Under the pieces are notes generated by a model. The model saw only the letters and a program-made list of their open reading frames with translations, did not search any database and was not told the DNA's origin. From Neostapfia colusana (taxonomy: Eukaryota > Streptophyta > Magnoliopsida > Poales > Poaceae), in assembly GCA_030760725.1 (NCBI GenBank), contig JASWHV010000001.1, positions 74,855,683 through 74,919,682 of the forward strand: DNA of 64,000 nt. The letters run 5' to 3'. Below, piece after piece: positions 23,890 to 34,300 of the stretch (within the stretch, counting starts at the first letter, position 1; every line of letters starts with the position of its first letter). A program made the translations under genes and the position numbers.

Positions 23890-24765
23890 CGGGTGTAGAG
23901 TGGACCGTAACTATTGGCCTATTGCACCTGAGCATCACGTTTCTGGTAGTCAGATCCTTCACAGAAAGATCGAACAGGTCAAACTTGAACCTCTTTATCA
24001 TCTCCCCCTTGAACTTCTTGAGGTCAACCCCTCCCGTGATCACGAGATCGTCGACGTACACACCGACGATGAGCTTCTCATCTTCAACTCCACGGAAATA
24101 TATCCCGTGCTCGCTCGTACTCTTCTGGAAACGAAGCGATGGCAAGCTATCGTTGAGCTTGGCATTCTAGGCCCTGACAAAGTCCATATAATGCCTTCTT
24201 GAGCCAATACACCTTGTGTTCGGCTCCGTCGATGATGAAGCCAGCGGGTTGGGAGACGTACACGTCCTCCATCAAGTCGCCGTTCAGGAAGGCGCTCTTC
24301 ACGTCCTCCAACAAATTCGAGACGAGCTACAGGAGCAAATACCTCGTCAAAATTTATTCCTTGCCGCTAAACATAGCCTTTAGCCACCAATCAAGCCTTG
24401 TGCTTCACCAACTCCACATGCTCGTCCCTCTTCAACTTGAACACCCATTTGAGACCAATGGGCTTGTGTCCTGCAGGAAGATCAACAAGTTGTCAAGTCT
24501 TATTTTCTTCTATGGACTCCATCTCCTCGAGCATGGCCCGTCTCCAGCACGGGTGTTCCTCAGCATCGGCGAAGGGCGTGGGCTCCTCTGCGGTGGTGAA
24601 CATGAGCTCCCCCTCCTCCAAGTTTGGTGGGCGCTCAGCCCGACCAGGAGGGGTGAGGGTTTCAAGCACGTTGTGCATCGTGCGGAACCGTAGTTTCGCG
24701 CCGTCGTCGTAGTAGGGTGTCGCATGGCCGGTGGCGCTACCGCTGCTTGGAGGTGTAGACGACAT
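23890..24765 (-). pseudogene. Ty1/copia pol fragment (integrase-RT linker and reverse transcriptase)
   Basis: On the minus strand an ATG at 24765 opens a linker that ends in a WRRAMLEEMESIEENKT motif, then LVDLPAGHKPIGLKWVFKLKRD, the start of a copia reverse transcriptase. After frameshifts and stops the RT continues with STSEHGIYFRG and LIVGVYVDDLVITG (catalytic YVDD near 24045-24060). The reading lies only about 25 bp from the primer-binding site, so gag, protease and most of integrase are deleted. It ends at the junction with the gypsy gag. Confidence 0.83.
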
Positions 24766-24790
24766 CGTGTTGAATTCAACCTAGGGTCGA

Positions 24791-24806
24791 ACCGGCTCTG
24801 ATGCCA
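24791..24806 (-). other. Primer-binding site of the minus-strand copia element
   Basis: On the minus strand TGGCATCAGAGCCGGT follows the LTR end (AATTGCAACA, then four bases). It resembles the tRNA-Met-type site of copia elements. Confidence 0.75.
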
Positions 24807-24810
24807 CGAA

Positions 24811-25330
24811 TGTTGCAATTCCGGTGCTGATCACAACAAAAACTGCGTTGTCCCAATAGCAGTTCAGCACCCCTCCTAGGTACTGTACTTGCTGAATTGG
24901 AAAAACAGTGAGGGAGTAGATAGATCTTCTGCTCCTGCGCTGGACAGAACAGAACATAGGAAGATCAGAGGAACAGAACAGAACAGCAGCCACAGGTCTG
25001 TTCTGGTGTTGATGGAGGCGCAGAACAGAGGAGATCAGGGAGAGCAGAGGAGCTGCCGCCTATTCCTAGAGGTGGAGGCGCAGAATAGATGGGAACAAGA
25101 GCGGCGGCTAGGGTTTAACCCTAGGTGGCGGCAGCTCCAAGAGAGAGAGGTGGCGGCTGGCTTTTGTGGAGGAATAAACTCTATTGATCTGATCGAAAAC
25201 TGGGGTGTTTTGGGTTCTTTATATAGCCCCCCTTACAAGATTCCTGATCTATTACAAGTCAATCTTTTAGTCTATCTTTAATTCTATCTCTAAGAAGACT
25301 AAACTCTAATCTCTTCTAGAAGGAGGATCC
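24811..25330 (-). repeat. 5' LTR of the minus-strand copia element
   Basis: The LTR ends at 24811 (minus strand ...GCAACA) next to its primer site. On the minus strand a TATATAAAG box lies at 25217-25225, followed by a leader with repeated AGCAGAACAGA-type and CTGCCGCC-type words. The outer (5') end is not certain and is set near 25330 where the sequence character changes. Confidence 0.65.
25217..25225 (-). promoter_or_regulatory. TATA box of the copia LTR
   Basis: Minus-strand TATATAAAG, about 400 bp upstream of the primer-binding site, with the leader running towards pol. Confidence 0.65.
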
Positions 25331-25420
25331 GGCCCAGTTCTGGCCGCCCAGGGCCAGCGGGCAGATCAGCCCACACCCTTGGCCCCGGACCAAGCTTCCC
25401 CGCTGAGGGGAGATCCGGAG

Positions 25421-25831
25421 CTGCCACGTGTATCTGGGCTCTGAACCCGTCCTCCCCGCTGAGGAGGCCTCCGGAGCCGACACGTGCCCTTGGCCCCGGG
25501 CCTGACCTCCGAGCTGAGGTGAGGTCCGGAGCTGCCACATGTATCCGGGCTCTGAACCCTTCCTCCCCACCAAGGAGGGCTCTGAAGCCGCCACGTGCCC
25601 TTGGCCCCGAACCAAGCCTCCTCGCTGAGGTGAGGTCCGGAGCTGCCACATGTATCCGGGCTATGAACCCTTCCTCCCCGCTGAGGAGGGCTCCGGAGCC
25701 GACAAGTGTCCTTGGCCCCAGGCCTGACCTCCCTGTTGAGGTGAGGTCCGTTGCTGCCACGTGTATCTGGACTCTAAACCCTTCCTCCCGGCTGAGGAGG
25801 GCTCCGGAGCCGCACGTGTCCCACGATCCGT
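25421..25831 (+). repeat. 111-bp tandem repeat array (about 3.7 units)
   Basis: The word CTGCCAC(G/A)TGTATC starts at 25421, 25532, 25643 and 25754, a constant spacing of 111 bp. Each unit contains CCTCC..CTGAGGAGGGCTCCGGAGCCG. Five CACGTG G-box cores occur in the array. Open frames here on both strands are products of the repeat and not genes. Confidence 0.9.
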
Positions 25832-26228
25832 CGTGGGTTGTGGGTCTTAGAAGTCAAGGAGGAAGTACGATGTCATGCCGTGCATTCAAGACTCGCGCCT
25901 TTCCCAGAAGCCAGGCGGACGGCTCCGTCCTTCGCGCGTTCGCCATTACGATGACAAGACAGGGTGACGAGGCGTGACAGCGGCACAGTGCCATCGTACG
26001 GCACAATGCCGCCCAGCAGAGCGAGAGGACGCGGCGACATAATAACGTCTTCTATCATCACCTGCTGCCTAGTCAGAGGTGCTCAGCGCGCCAGGCGGCG
26101 AGGAGTAACTCCACCGCCAACTACTCTACATGTAGTTGTAAATACCCTAGACCATGTATAGGGTTCAGACAACCTCGGAGCCACCTCTCGTGCCCTAGGC
26201 CATATTGTAACTGTCTCGATCCTTGGAC

Positions 26229-26236
26229 TATAAAAG
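26229..26236 (+). promoter_or_regulatory. TATA box of the gypsy LTR
   Basis: TATAAAAG in GGACTATAAAAGGATCGGGG, about 400 bp downstream of the G-box repeat array. Confidence 0.65.
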
Positions 26237-26478
26237 GATCGGGGCAGCCTTCGGGCAAAGGGTTCCGTAGGCAACCCAGCCATCTCACACACAAATACGC
26301 GCAAGCAATACAACAATCACCCCCGTGGACGTAAGGTTTTACGCGGCCTGAACCACGTAAATCCTCGTGTTCACCTTCTCTCTCAAGCTCGATCGATCTA
26401 GGGACGATCAGCCCCTCCCAACCTCCGCGGGCTGCTCAGTAGCAGTACCGAGGGAAGTGTCATTGCTACACTCCGACA

Positions 26479-26698
26479 CACCCCTAATTGAGAAATATGA
26501 GAAGAAAAATAAAAGAAATTATTCTTCCGGATTTACAGCAAGGTGTACCCACCACACAATGTGGGGTCTAGGCAAAAAAAGACGTAAATAAATATTTGCA
26601 GTTCAATGTTGCCAAGTCAAGGGAGGTTACTGTAACCTTCAATGAAGGAGCTACATCAATGTGACAATCATTTTAACTATGTTTCTATGAGAAAGTAC
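26479..26698. other. Probable intron sequence of the PRKRIP1-like gene
   Basis: AT-rich DNA between the LTR end and the splice donor of the minus-strand exon. No continuation exon of the gene is visible here. A short piece near 26535-26580 (ggtgtacccacc..gtggggtctagg) resembles the SINE seen at 42602. Confidence 0.5.
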
Positions 26699-26953
26699 CT
26701 GATGGAAATCACCAGAACCAGATCCAGCAGAAGATCCAGATGTGTTGCTGACGCGGACAGGGACATTCTCCATAATGCGCTTAAGTTTCACCTCCAGGTC
26801 TTCCTCATCTTCACGCAGCTTTACGCCTCTTGAGCTCTTGCCCGGAGCCTCCACCACAGCCAGCTCCTTCCCACTGTCACCACCAGAGGCCTTTACTGGC
26901 AGTGGTATAGGCACTAGTTGACGCATGCTGCTATCTCTGTTGGGAGCTGACAT
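26699..26953 (-). CDS. PRKRIP1/DUF1168-like protein, first coding exon only
   Basis: Minus-strand coding part of an exon (26699-26977): ATG at 26953, 85 codons, then a splice donor CAG|GTACTT at 26698. The exon begins after TTGGGGCAG at 26978, so it has a short 5' UTR and an upstream intron. The protein has an acidic/basic stretch LREDEEDLEVKLKRIMENVP, then SSAGSGSGDFHQ, which matches the signature (SSAGxGSGxFH) of PRKR-interacting protein 1. That family comprises lysine-rich nuclear proteins; the animal member binds dsRNA and is found in spliceosomes. The following exon, expected to begin YR and be Lys/Arg-rich, is not found in 6514-26698 by eye. The rest is lost, or displaced beyond the transposon block. 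Confidence 0.78.
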
Positions 26954-27016
26954 TGCTGATCCAACTTGTCCCTTAAGCTGCCCCAATAACAACAGATACA
27001 AATGTTGGGTTGTCAA

Positions 27017-27960
27017 TTGTGCATGGACATCTTATAAACTTAAAACTCAAAGTATGCAGATTGAAATTCACACACTAGAGTACTAGACATTTAAACGGAA
27101 CAATAATGATTTGCCGGAGGCCTTGAAAACGGAGCATAGAAAACTCCAATTTCGGATATGCATGTAGAAGCAACAATAGTATAGTTTTCACCACAACAAC
27201 AACAACAACAACAAAAACAACAAAGCCTTTGTCTCAAGCACGTTGAGGTAGGCTAGATATGAAACCCAAACTGGTTCTCACAATGCATTTCAAATACCCC
27301 AACGCTAGAAATAACATTCGGGTTTGAAAGTTCTAAGAAATGCAATTCCCTTGTTGTATAACCTATAAGTAAAAACTAGGTGAGTTAAATACTTCAGAGA
27401 ATGGATAAACTGGAAATCAGAAAGAGGTGAACATGAATAGTATCTTTTCTTTGGTCATCTAGTGCCATCAAAATTACTGTGTGCTCCAAAAACAATTTGT
27501 CGCAAAATGTAAATCCAAAGCTAAATATATCACCAGAAAAAGTAGAAGGCCTCTAATGGCAGACATAAAAGTAATTGTAGCGACCTATTGGAGTTAATCT
27601 AGAAAATCCAGGCTGTGACTGTGAATTAACTTTCTGGTACACAAACAGTAGAGTCATCGACGTTCAATGGAACTAACAATCGATTTGCTCAACTAAAATA
27701 ATTACACAGATCAAAAACAACAGAGTCGAATCACTAGCATTAAAGAGAAGCAACACCCAAGCTATCCCGACAGCAATACATGCATCGACCGGGCTAAACA
27801 GCAACCACAGTAGGGAAACCCAATCATAGCTTCTACGATTGACCTACCCATCTACAAAGTGCCAAAATTATGGCAGTACACATGGCTCTAGAAGAACCTT
27901 GTGTCAGAGCATGTGAAGATGAGAGTTTCCCACCTCAAGGTTGTGCCCAGGAACCTAGAG
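27017..27960. other. Non-coding region, probable 5'-UTR intron of the PRKRIP1-like gene
   Basis: AT-rich sequence between the minus-strand exon and the GC-rich promoter zone. It contains one LINE tail (27196-27272) and otherwise no recognised feature. Confidence 0.5.
27196..27272 (-). mobile_element. RTE LINE 3'-end remnant
   Basis: An (ACA)n run is followed by caaagcctttgtctcaagcacgttgaggtaggctagatatgaaaccca. This is the reverse complement of the 3' end of the RTE copies elsewhere in the window (e.g. 33000-33061), where the TTG repeat forms the tail. Confidence 0.8.
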
Positions 27961-28307
27961 CACGCGGGGGCCTGGATCCTCCCAGACGCCACGCCCGAAA
28001 GCCTGCAGTAGCCTTCCCACAGGACTCTCCTCCTCTACACAGCCGAAGCTCAGTCGCCCAACTGGCGAGCCACCACACTGCCCGTCGCCGCAGCCGCTGC
28101 TCGGTAGTCTCAGCTTTCCGCCTGGTGGTGCTTTTCTGCCGGCCGTGGCGAGCTTGTCCGGTGAGCCGTAGCTAACTTCAGACTGGACTGGGCTATGATG
28201 GACTACATAGAAAAAACCAGCCCATCTCAAAACGTTAAGCCGCGGCCCACCTAATAACGATAACCATTGTGTCTCGTCTCTAACGGCGTGCGAACTCCTC
28301 TGTGGTG
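27960..28307. promoter_or_regulatory. Putative shared promoter of PRKRIP1-like (-) and RAD51D (+)
   Basis: A GC-rich, CpG-containing interval between two divergently transcribed genes, without an obvious TATA box, ending at the RAD51D ATG. A plausible splice donor of a minus-strand 5'-UTR exon (GCTCTAG|GTTCCT) lies near 27955. Head-to-head arrangement suggests, but does not prove, a bidirectional promoter. Confidence 0.5.
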
Positions 28308-31300
28308 ATGGCGGCGGCCGACGGCGGGACGGGTGGAGGAGGAGCCAGCACTTCCGGCTGCGGTCTCAAGCGCCACCACACAGAAACCGCCGACGAGGTC
28401 AGCAGCATCCATACCTCCGTTTCCCTGTCCTAGCCTGGAAAGAGACTGTAACTCCTCTGATACGAGATGATATTTACAGGAGGTGGTGGCTCAACATCAG
28501 CCTCCTGTTAGAGCTTGGTGGTCCAACGGGATGGAGCTGCTCAGAGACGTCACTAAAAACAAGCGCTTCCTCCCTGCTGGTCTTAAAGGGTACTCAATCT
28601 TGACGCGACCATGCCCTCGCTATTGAGACATGTTCTTACATTGATCCATTTAGATCCCCATCCATATGATCTCATGGTAGTTACGCACTAAATCGTATTG
28701 CTTGTGATTGGTAGATGTCATTATGAACTCTTTACCATATGATCCTTGAACTGCCAGCATCGACAAGCTTCTTGGAGGTGGCCTGCGTCAAGGTCAGTTG
28801 ACAGAGATTATTGGACCGTCATCTTCTGGCAAAACACAGGTGAAAATTCGCATCCTATATGGCTTGGAGAAAGTATACATTAAGTTGTAATTGTGCTATT
28901 GTTAATACCATTTACATTGGCTGCAGCTCTGCCTACGTGCAGCTTCACATGTTGCAGCCAGACATATGGGTGTGGTTATTTACTTAGATACTAGTAACTC
29001 CTTCTCTTCGGGTCGCATTGCTAATATAGTTGATGAACTTCCCGTCCCTTCAGTCAGAGAGGTACGCAATCATCCTTATTCCTATACTTATTACCTTTCC
29101 TTCTGTCTTCAGGGGGTTCCTAAAACTATTTTATTTCTTATGGTTCCATGTTAGAACATTTACAACTGCAGTTAGTTCATCGTAGCGACAGCTTTACCAT
29201 TTGTTGTATTATCTATCAATAGGATCTATAGTTATTAGGTTTTGACTTGCAGCAAAAGAATGTGAGGCTTGAGAGGGTCATGAGAAGCATCATCTGTGAG
29301 TCTGTGTTTGATGTATTTTCTTTGTTTGAAGTGCTACATCGACTTGAGCTCTCTCTGTTGAATGACAAGGCAAGTTTGAAGATATGATTTCAGATTTCAT
29401 CTTGAATACTTATCTCATAATGTGGCACTTAATAGGTAAACACTGGTGGTAGCAAGGTATGCATGCTTATCATTGACTCGGTATCATCTCTGCTTGCTCC
29501 CATCATTGGAGGCAAGTATCCACAAGGTAATTGCATAGCTCTTCTACAAACCTGTTTCTGGCGTGTATAAGTCACAGCTAGGGATGGCAATCCGCGGGTG
29601 GGATTTTCCACCTGCGGGTCTAACCCGCACCCGACGCGACTTGTCGCAGGTGCGGGTTTGGTTTTGCACCCGCGGGTACCCGACGGGCACCCAAAATAAT
29701 TTATGTTTGTAATTCTAAAGTCAAATTTGATTGTTTTCTAAAATTTATTTATTCCATCTTGCTTATCGCAACCTATATTTATAATTTTTATACAACAACA
29801 ACAACCAAGCCTTTATCCCAAGCATGTTGAGGTCGGCTAGACATGAAACCCAATATCAATGAAGTAAAAGAGATGAAGAGATATAAGAACAAGCAAAAAA
29901 GAAAAAAGAAAAAACAAGAAAAAACAAGACTACGATTCTAGCACATGAATTGTTACTTTCCATGCGGTCCTATCATGAGCTAAGTCTCTGGATACATTTC
30001 ATTCTCTCAAATCTCGTTTTACCGCCTCCTCCCAAGTCAACCTTGGTCGTCCTCTACCTCTCCTAATATTTTCTCTACCTCTTAAAATCCCACTGTTAAC
30101 CGGTGCTTCTGAAGGTCTCCGTTAGATATGTCCAAACCACCTAAGTCGATGTTGGACTAACTTATCTTCAATCGGCGCCACCCCTACCCTATCACGAATC
30201 GCCTCATTCCTTATTCGGTCTCTTCTCGTGTGCCCGCACATCCACCGTAGCATGTGCATCTCTGTGACACTCATTTGTTGGACATGTTGCCGTTTAATTG
30301 GCCAACATTCCGCCCCATAGAGCATCGCGAGTCTTATCACCGTCCTATAGAACTTCCCTTTTAGCTTTTGTGGGACCTTCCTATCACATAGGATTCCAGA
30401 GGCTTGTCACCATTTCATCCACCCTACCTTGATCCTGTGACAAACATCCTCATCAATATCGTTATTGTTTTGTAACATTGATCCTAAATATCGGAAAGAG
30501 TCCCTTCTAGGTACTATTTATGCTTGTAGACTAACATTTCCCTCTTCGCGACCAACACCACTAAAGTCACACCTCATATACTCGGATTTGGTCCTACTAA
30601 GTCTAAACCCCTTGGACTATAAGGTTTGTCTCCATAACTCTAGTTTCTTATCAACACCATCTCTAGTTTTATCTACCAGCACTACATCATCAGCAAAGAG
30701 CATGCACCAAGGGATATCCCCTTGTATATCCTTCGACACCTCATCCATTACCAAGGAAAGGATGTATGTGCTCAAAGCTGATCCTTAATGTAGTCCTACC
30801 GTGATAGGAAATGCATCAGTCCCACTATCACTTGCGTGCACTTGTCCTAACATTATTGTACATATCCTTGATAAGGGTAATGTACTTTGTTGGCACTTTA
30901 TGTTTATATTTATAATTTTTATAAGCAACTTAATATTTTTTATTGCATTATCATTCAAAATGAATGATTTTTATAGACATGTTTATTAAAGGTTGTATTA
31001 TGTTTGTAAAAAAGTCAAATCCGACGGACACCCGAAAACCGCCCAGACCCGACGGCTGCGGGTGCGGGTCTCAAATTTCACCCGCAACCTCTTTTGTTTC
31101 GGGTGGGTTTTTGCTCCACCCGACTCGAACCCGCCTATTGCCATCCCTAAGTCACAGCTAGCAATCCATATGTACAACAAATAAATCTGACTTTCAATAG
31201 GAATATTGAGGTGTTTAGAAAAATATATATGATCTGAGTTAAATTTGTGTACTGAACTGCTTGTATGTACTCAATTATATACTCATACAAAAAATAGCTT

Positions 31301-34300
31301 TGAAGCATCTTAACACAGTTTAAGCTGGTTGTAAATTGAATTTCTCATGGTGATTTAAGTTCCAGAACAGTATTTGTTTGCATCATCGCTTCCAAAGAAT
31401 GGGCCACCATTATCCCTTGAAGTGTAAATTTTGCCCCCCACCCCCCTCTGAACATGTATTTATAAACTAACAGGGCGCTCAATGATGATGTCGGTGGCAA
31501 TGATTCTAAAGAAGTTAGCAGATGAGCATAATCTATCTGTTCTGGTAATTTTATTAAACTCCAGTTTTTGGTAAATGTTCATGCTGATTGTATGCTTTGG
31601 ATTTGGAATGTGTTGTTTGGAACTACCTTTTCTAGATTAGATCCTGAGCCTAGCTCAGTTGTGTGCTTGAGTGCTTTGAAAATTGCCTTTCCTTATTCTG
31701 ATGCAAAAGATACCTATTCTTCTTGAGGAAATATCAGGTTCATATGAAGTACTTAGTGCACGTTTGCAAAACTTAAAATAACAGGATTTTGTAAACTCTA
31801 ACCGATGGTTTTTACCAATCATGAATCTAGAAGGTGTTTCCAAAAACATTTGCTTCGTTGATGGAAGCTCCCACCATGATTTTAGGTGTGCACATGTGCA
31901 CCTAATATTTCCCATTCCTCTTAGGTGTCTCAGTTTATTTGGAGCTAATGTATGCATCCAAAAACCTTTTATCAAATTTATTGTGCAACTTATGCCATTT
32001 TCACTCTAGTAATATTCATGCTTGGAGCAAATCGATTATGCAAGGATGAGGTGTGGAAGGATATCCCTTGGTGCATGTTCTTTGCTGATGATGTAGTGCT
32101 AGTAGATAAAACTAGGGATGGTGTTGATAAGAAATTAGAGTTATGGAGACAAACCTTGGAGTCCAAGGGGTTTAGACTTAGTAGGACCAAGACCGAGTCC
32201 GAGTATATGAGGTGTGACTTTAGTGGTGTTGGTCGTGAAGAGGGAAATGTTAGTCTACAAGCACAAATAGTACCTAGAAGGGACTCTTTTCGATACTTGG
32301 GATCAATGTTACAAAGCAATGGTGATATTGTTGAGGATGTTTGCCACATGATCAAAGTAAGGTGGATGAAATAGCGACAAGCTTCTGGATCCTATGTGAT
32401 AGGAATGTCCCGCAAAAGCTAAAAGGAATGTCCTATAGGACGGTGATCAGACCCACGATGCTATATGGGACGGAATGTTGGCCAACTAAACGACAACATG
32501 TTCAACAAATGGGGTCGTAGAGATGTGCATGCTACGGTGGATGTGCAGGCACACGAGAAGAAACTGAATAAGGAATGAGGCGATTTGTGATAGGGTAGGG
32601 GTGGCGCCGATTGAAGAGAAGTTAGGCCAACATTGACTAAGGTGGTTTGGACATATCCAGCGGAGACCTCCAGAAGCACCGGTTAACAGTGGAATTTTAA
32701 GAGGTAGAGAAAATATTAGAAGGGGTAGAGGACGACCAAGGTTGACCTGGGAGGAGGCGGTAAAACGAGATTTGAGAGATTGGAATGTATCCAGAGACTT
32801 AGCTCATGATAGGACCGCATGGAAAGTAGCAATTCATATGCCAGAATCTTAGTTTTTTTTTCTTGTTACTCTTATATCTCTTCCTCTCTTTTACTTCATT
32901 AATATATATATATATATAGGCATACCCAGTGCTGAAAGCTCTCACATGTTGTGGGGTCTGAGGAAGGGAATTTCTAGGCAGCCTTCCCCTTGCTTAATTA
33001 TTGGGTTTCATGTCTAGCCAACCCCAACATGCTTGGGATAAAGACTTGGTTGTTGTTGTTGTTGGAGCAAATCAAGAACTGCAATATTGCTTTGGATATC
33101 ATAAAAATGATGTTGGGTAACCTTATTTGATTAATGACTTTACACATTGGTTTCATGAGCTTTAAGATTTTTTATGTACTAAATTAAATAAAGAAAATAT
33201 TACCTTCTGATTTCTTGGGTACCTTTGTTATCCACTATTGTTGTCCTGCTGCTTCTATATACAAAATTACAACAACAACCAACCAACCATTTATCACAAG
33301 CATGGTGGGGTCAGCTACACATGAAACCCAATAATTATATATATATATATATATTTCAATGAAGTAAAAGAGAGGAAGAGATATAAGAGCAACATGAAAA
33401 AAGAAAAGAAAAAAACTAAGATTCTGGCGCATGAATTGCTACGTTCCATGCGGTCCTATCATGAGCTAAGTCTCCAGATACATTTCAATCTGTCAAATTT
33501 CGTTTTACCGCCTCCTCCTAGGTCAACCTTGATCGTCCTCTACCTCTCCTAATATTTTCTCTACCTCTTAAAATCCTATTGTTCGGTTTATGATGTTCAG
33601 TTTTCATAATTCGGTAAAAATGTATTCACATGTAATGAAATGGATCGAGGATCTAAAAACAGGATTATGGTATGTGCAAAAAAACATGTAACCTCCTTAA
33701 CATAGGATAATCTGCAATTTAAAGGATGTACAATTACACTAAGGGTCAACCTTGAGCCCATACATTTTATTTTTATTGTATGCTCTTTGCTAATGATGTA
33801 GTGTTGGTAGATAAAACTAAGAATGTCGTCAATAAGAAATTAGAGCTATAGATGCAATACCATAGAATTCAAGCGGTTTAGGCATAGAACTCAAGCGGTT
33901 TAGGCTTAGTAGGACCAAGACTGACTATATGAGATGTGACTTTAGTGGTGTTGGATGCAAATACGAAAGTGTTAGTGTACAAGGATAAATAGTACCTACG
34001 AGGTACTATTTTTGATACTAAGGATCAATGTTGCGAAGTGTCACACCAAAAAAAATTTCGCTCGTCTGCGCCGTAACCGCCAGCGCCCCTTTCCCCACGC
34101 CCTTTCGTGCCACAGCAGCCGCCCTCAGCCCTCCTATTTAAACAACCGAAGACCCCCCAACGTGTGATGGGGCAGTTTGGCCAATTAATTAGGTGTTCTT
34201 CTGATATAGTATGAGTGATTGGATGGTGCGGGAAATGAGAGCCAGAGCGACTGCCCTAGCAATCGCAAGGCTCAAGAGGGGGCTTTTGCAGTGGAGGGTG

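Larger units (their letters stand above)
25331..26478 (+). repeat. Probable gypsy LTR (solo or 3'), with tandem repeats in U3
   Basis: A plus-strand TATAAAAG box (26229-26236) is followed by CGGGGCAGCC and a leader (GTAAGGTTTTACGCGG...) with the look of gypsy LTR R-U5 sequence. It ends ACTCCGACA at 26478. No primer site follows, so it is a 3' or solo LTR. The left boundary is uncertain and no duplication was found. It may have belonged to the Tat-type gag upstream. Confidence 0.6.

Noticed and set aside
25299..25977. Long overlapping open frames on both strands with repeated peptide units
   Set aside because: They result from the 111-bp tandem repeat, whose length is divisible by three and which lacks stops. 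No gene signals.
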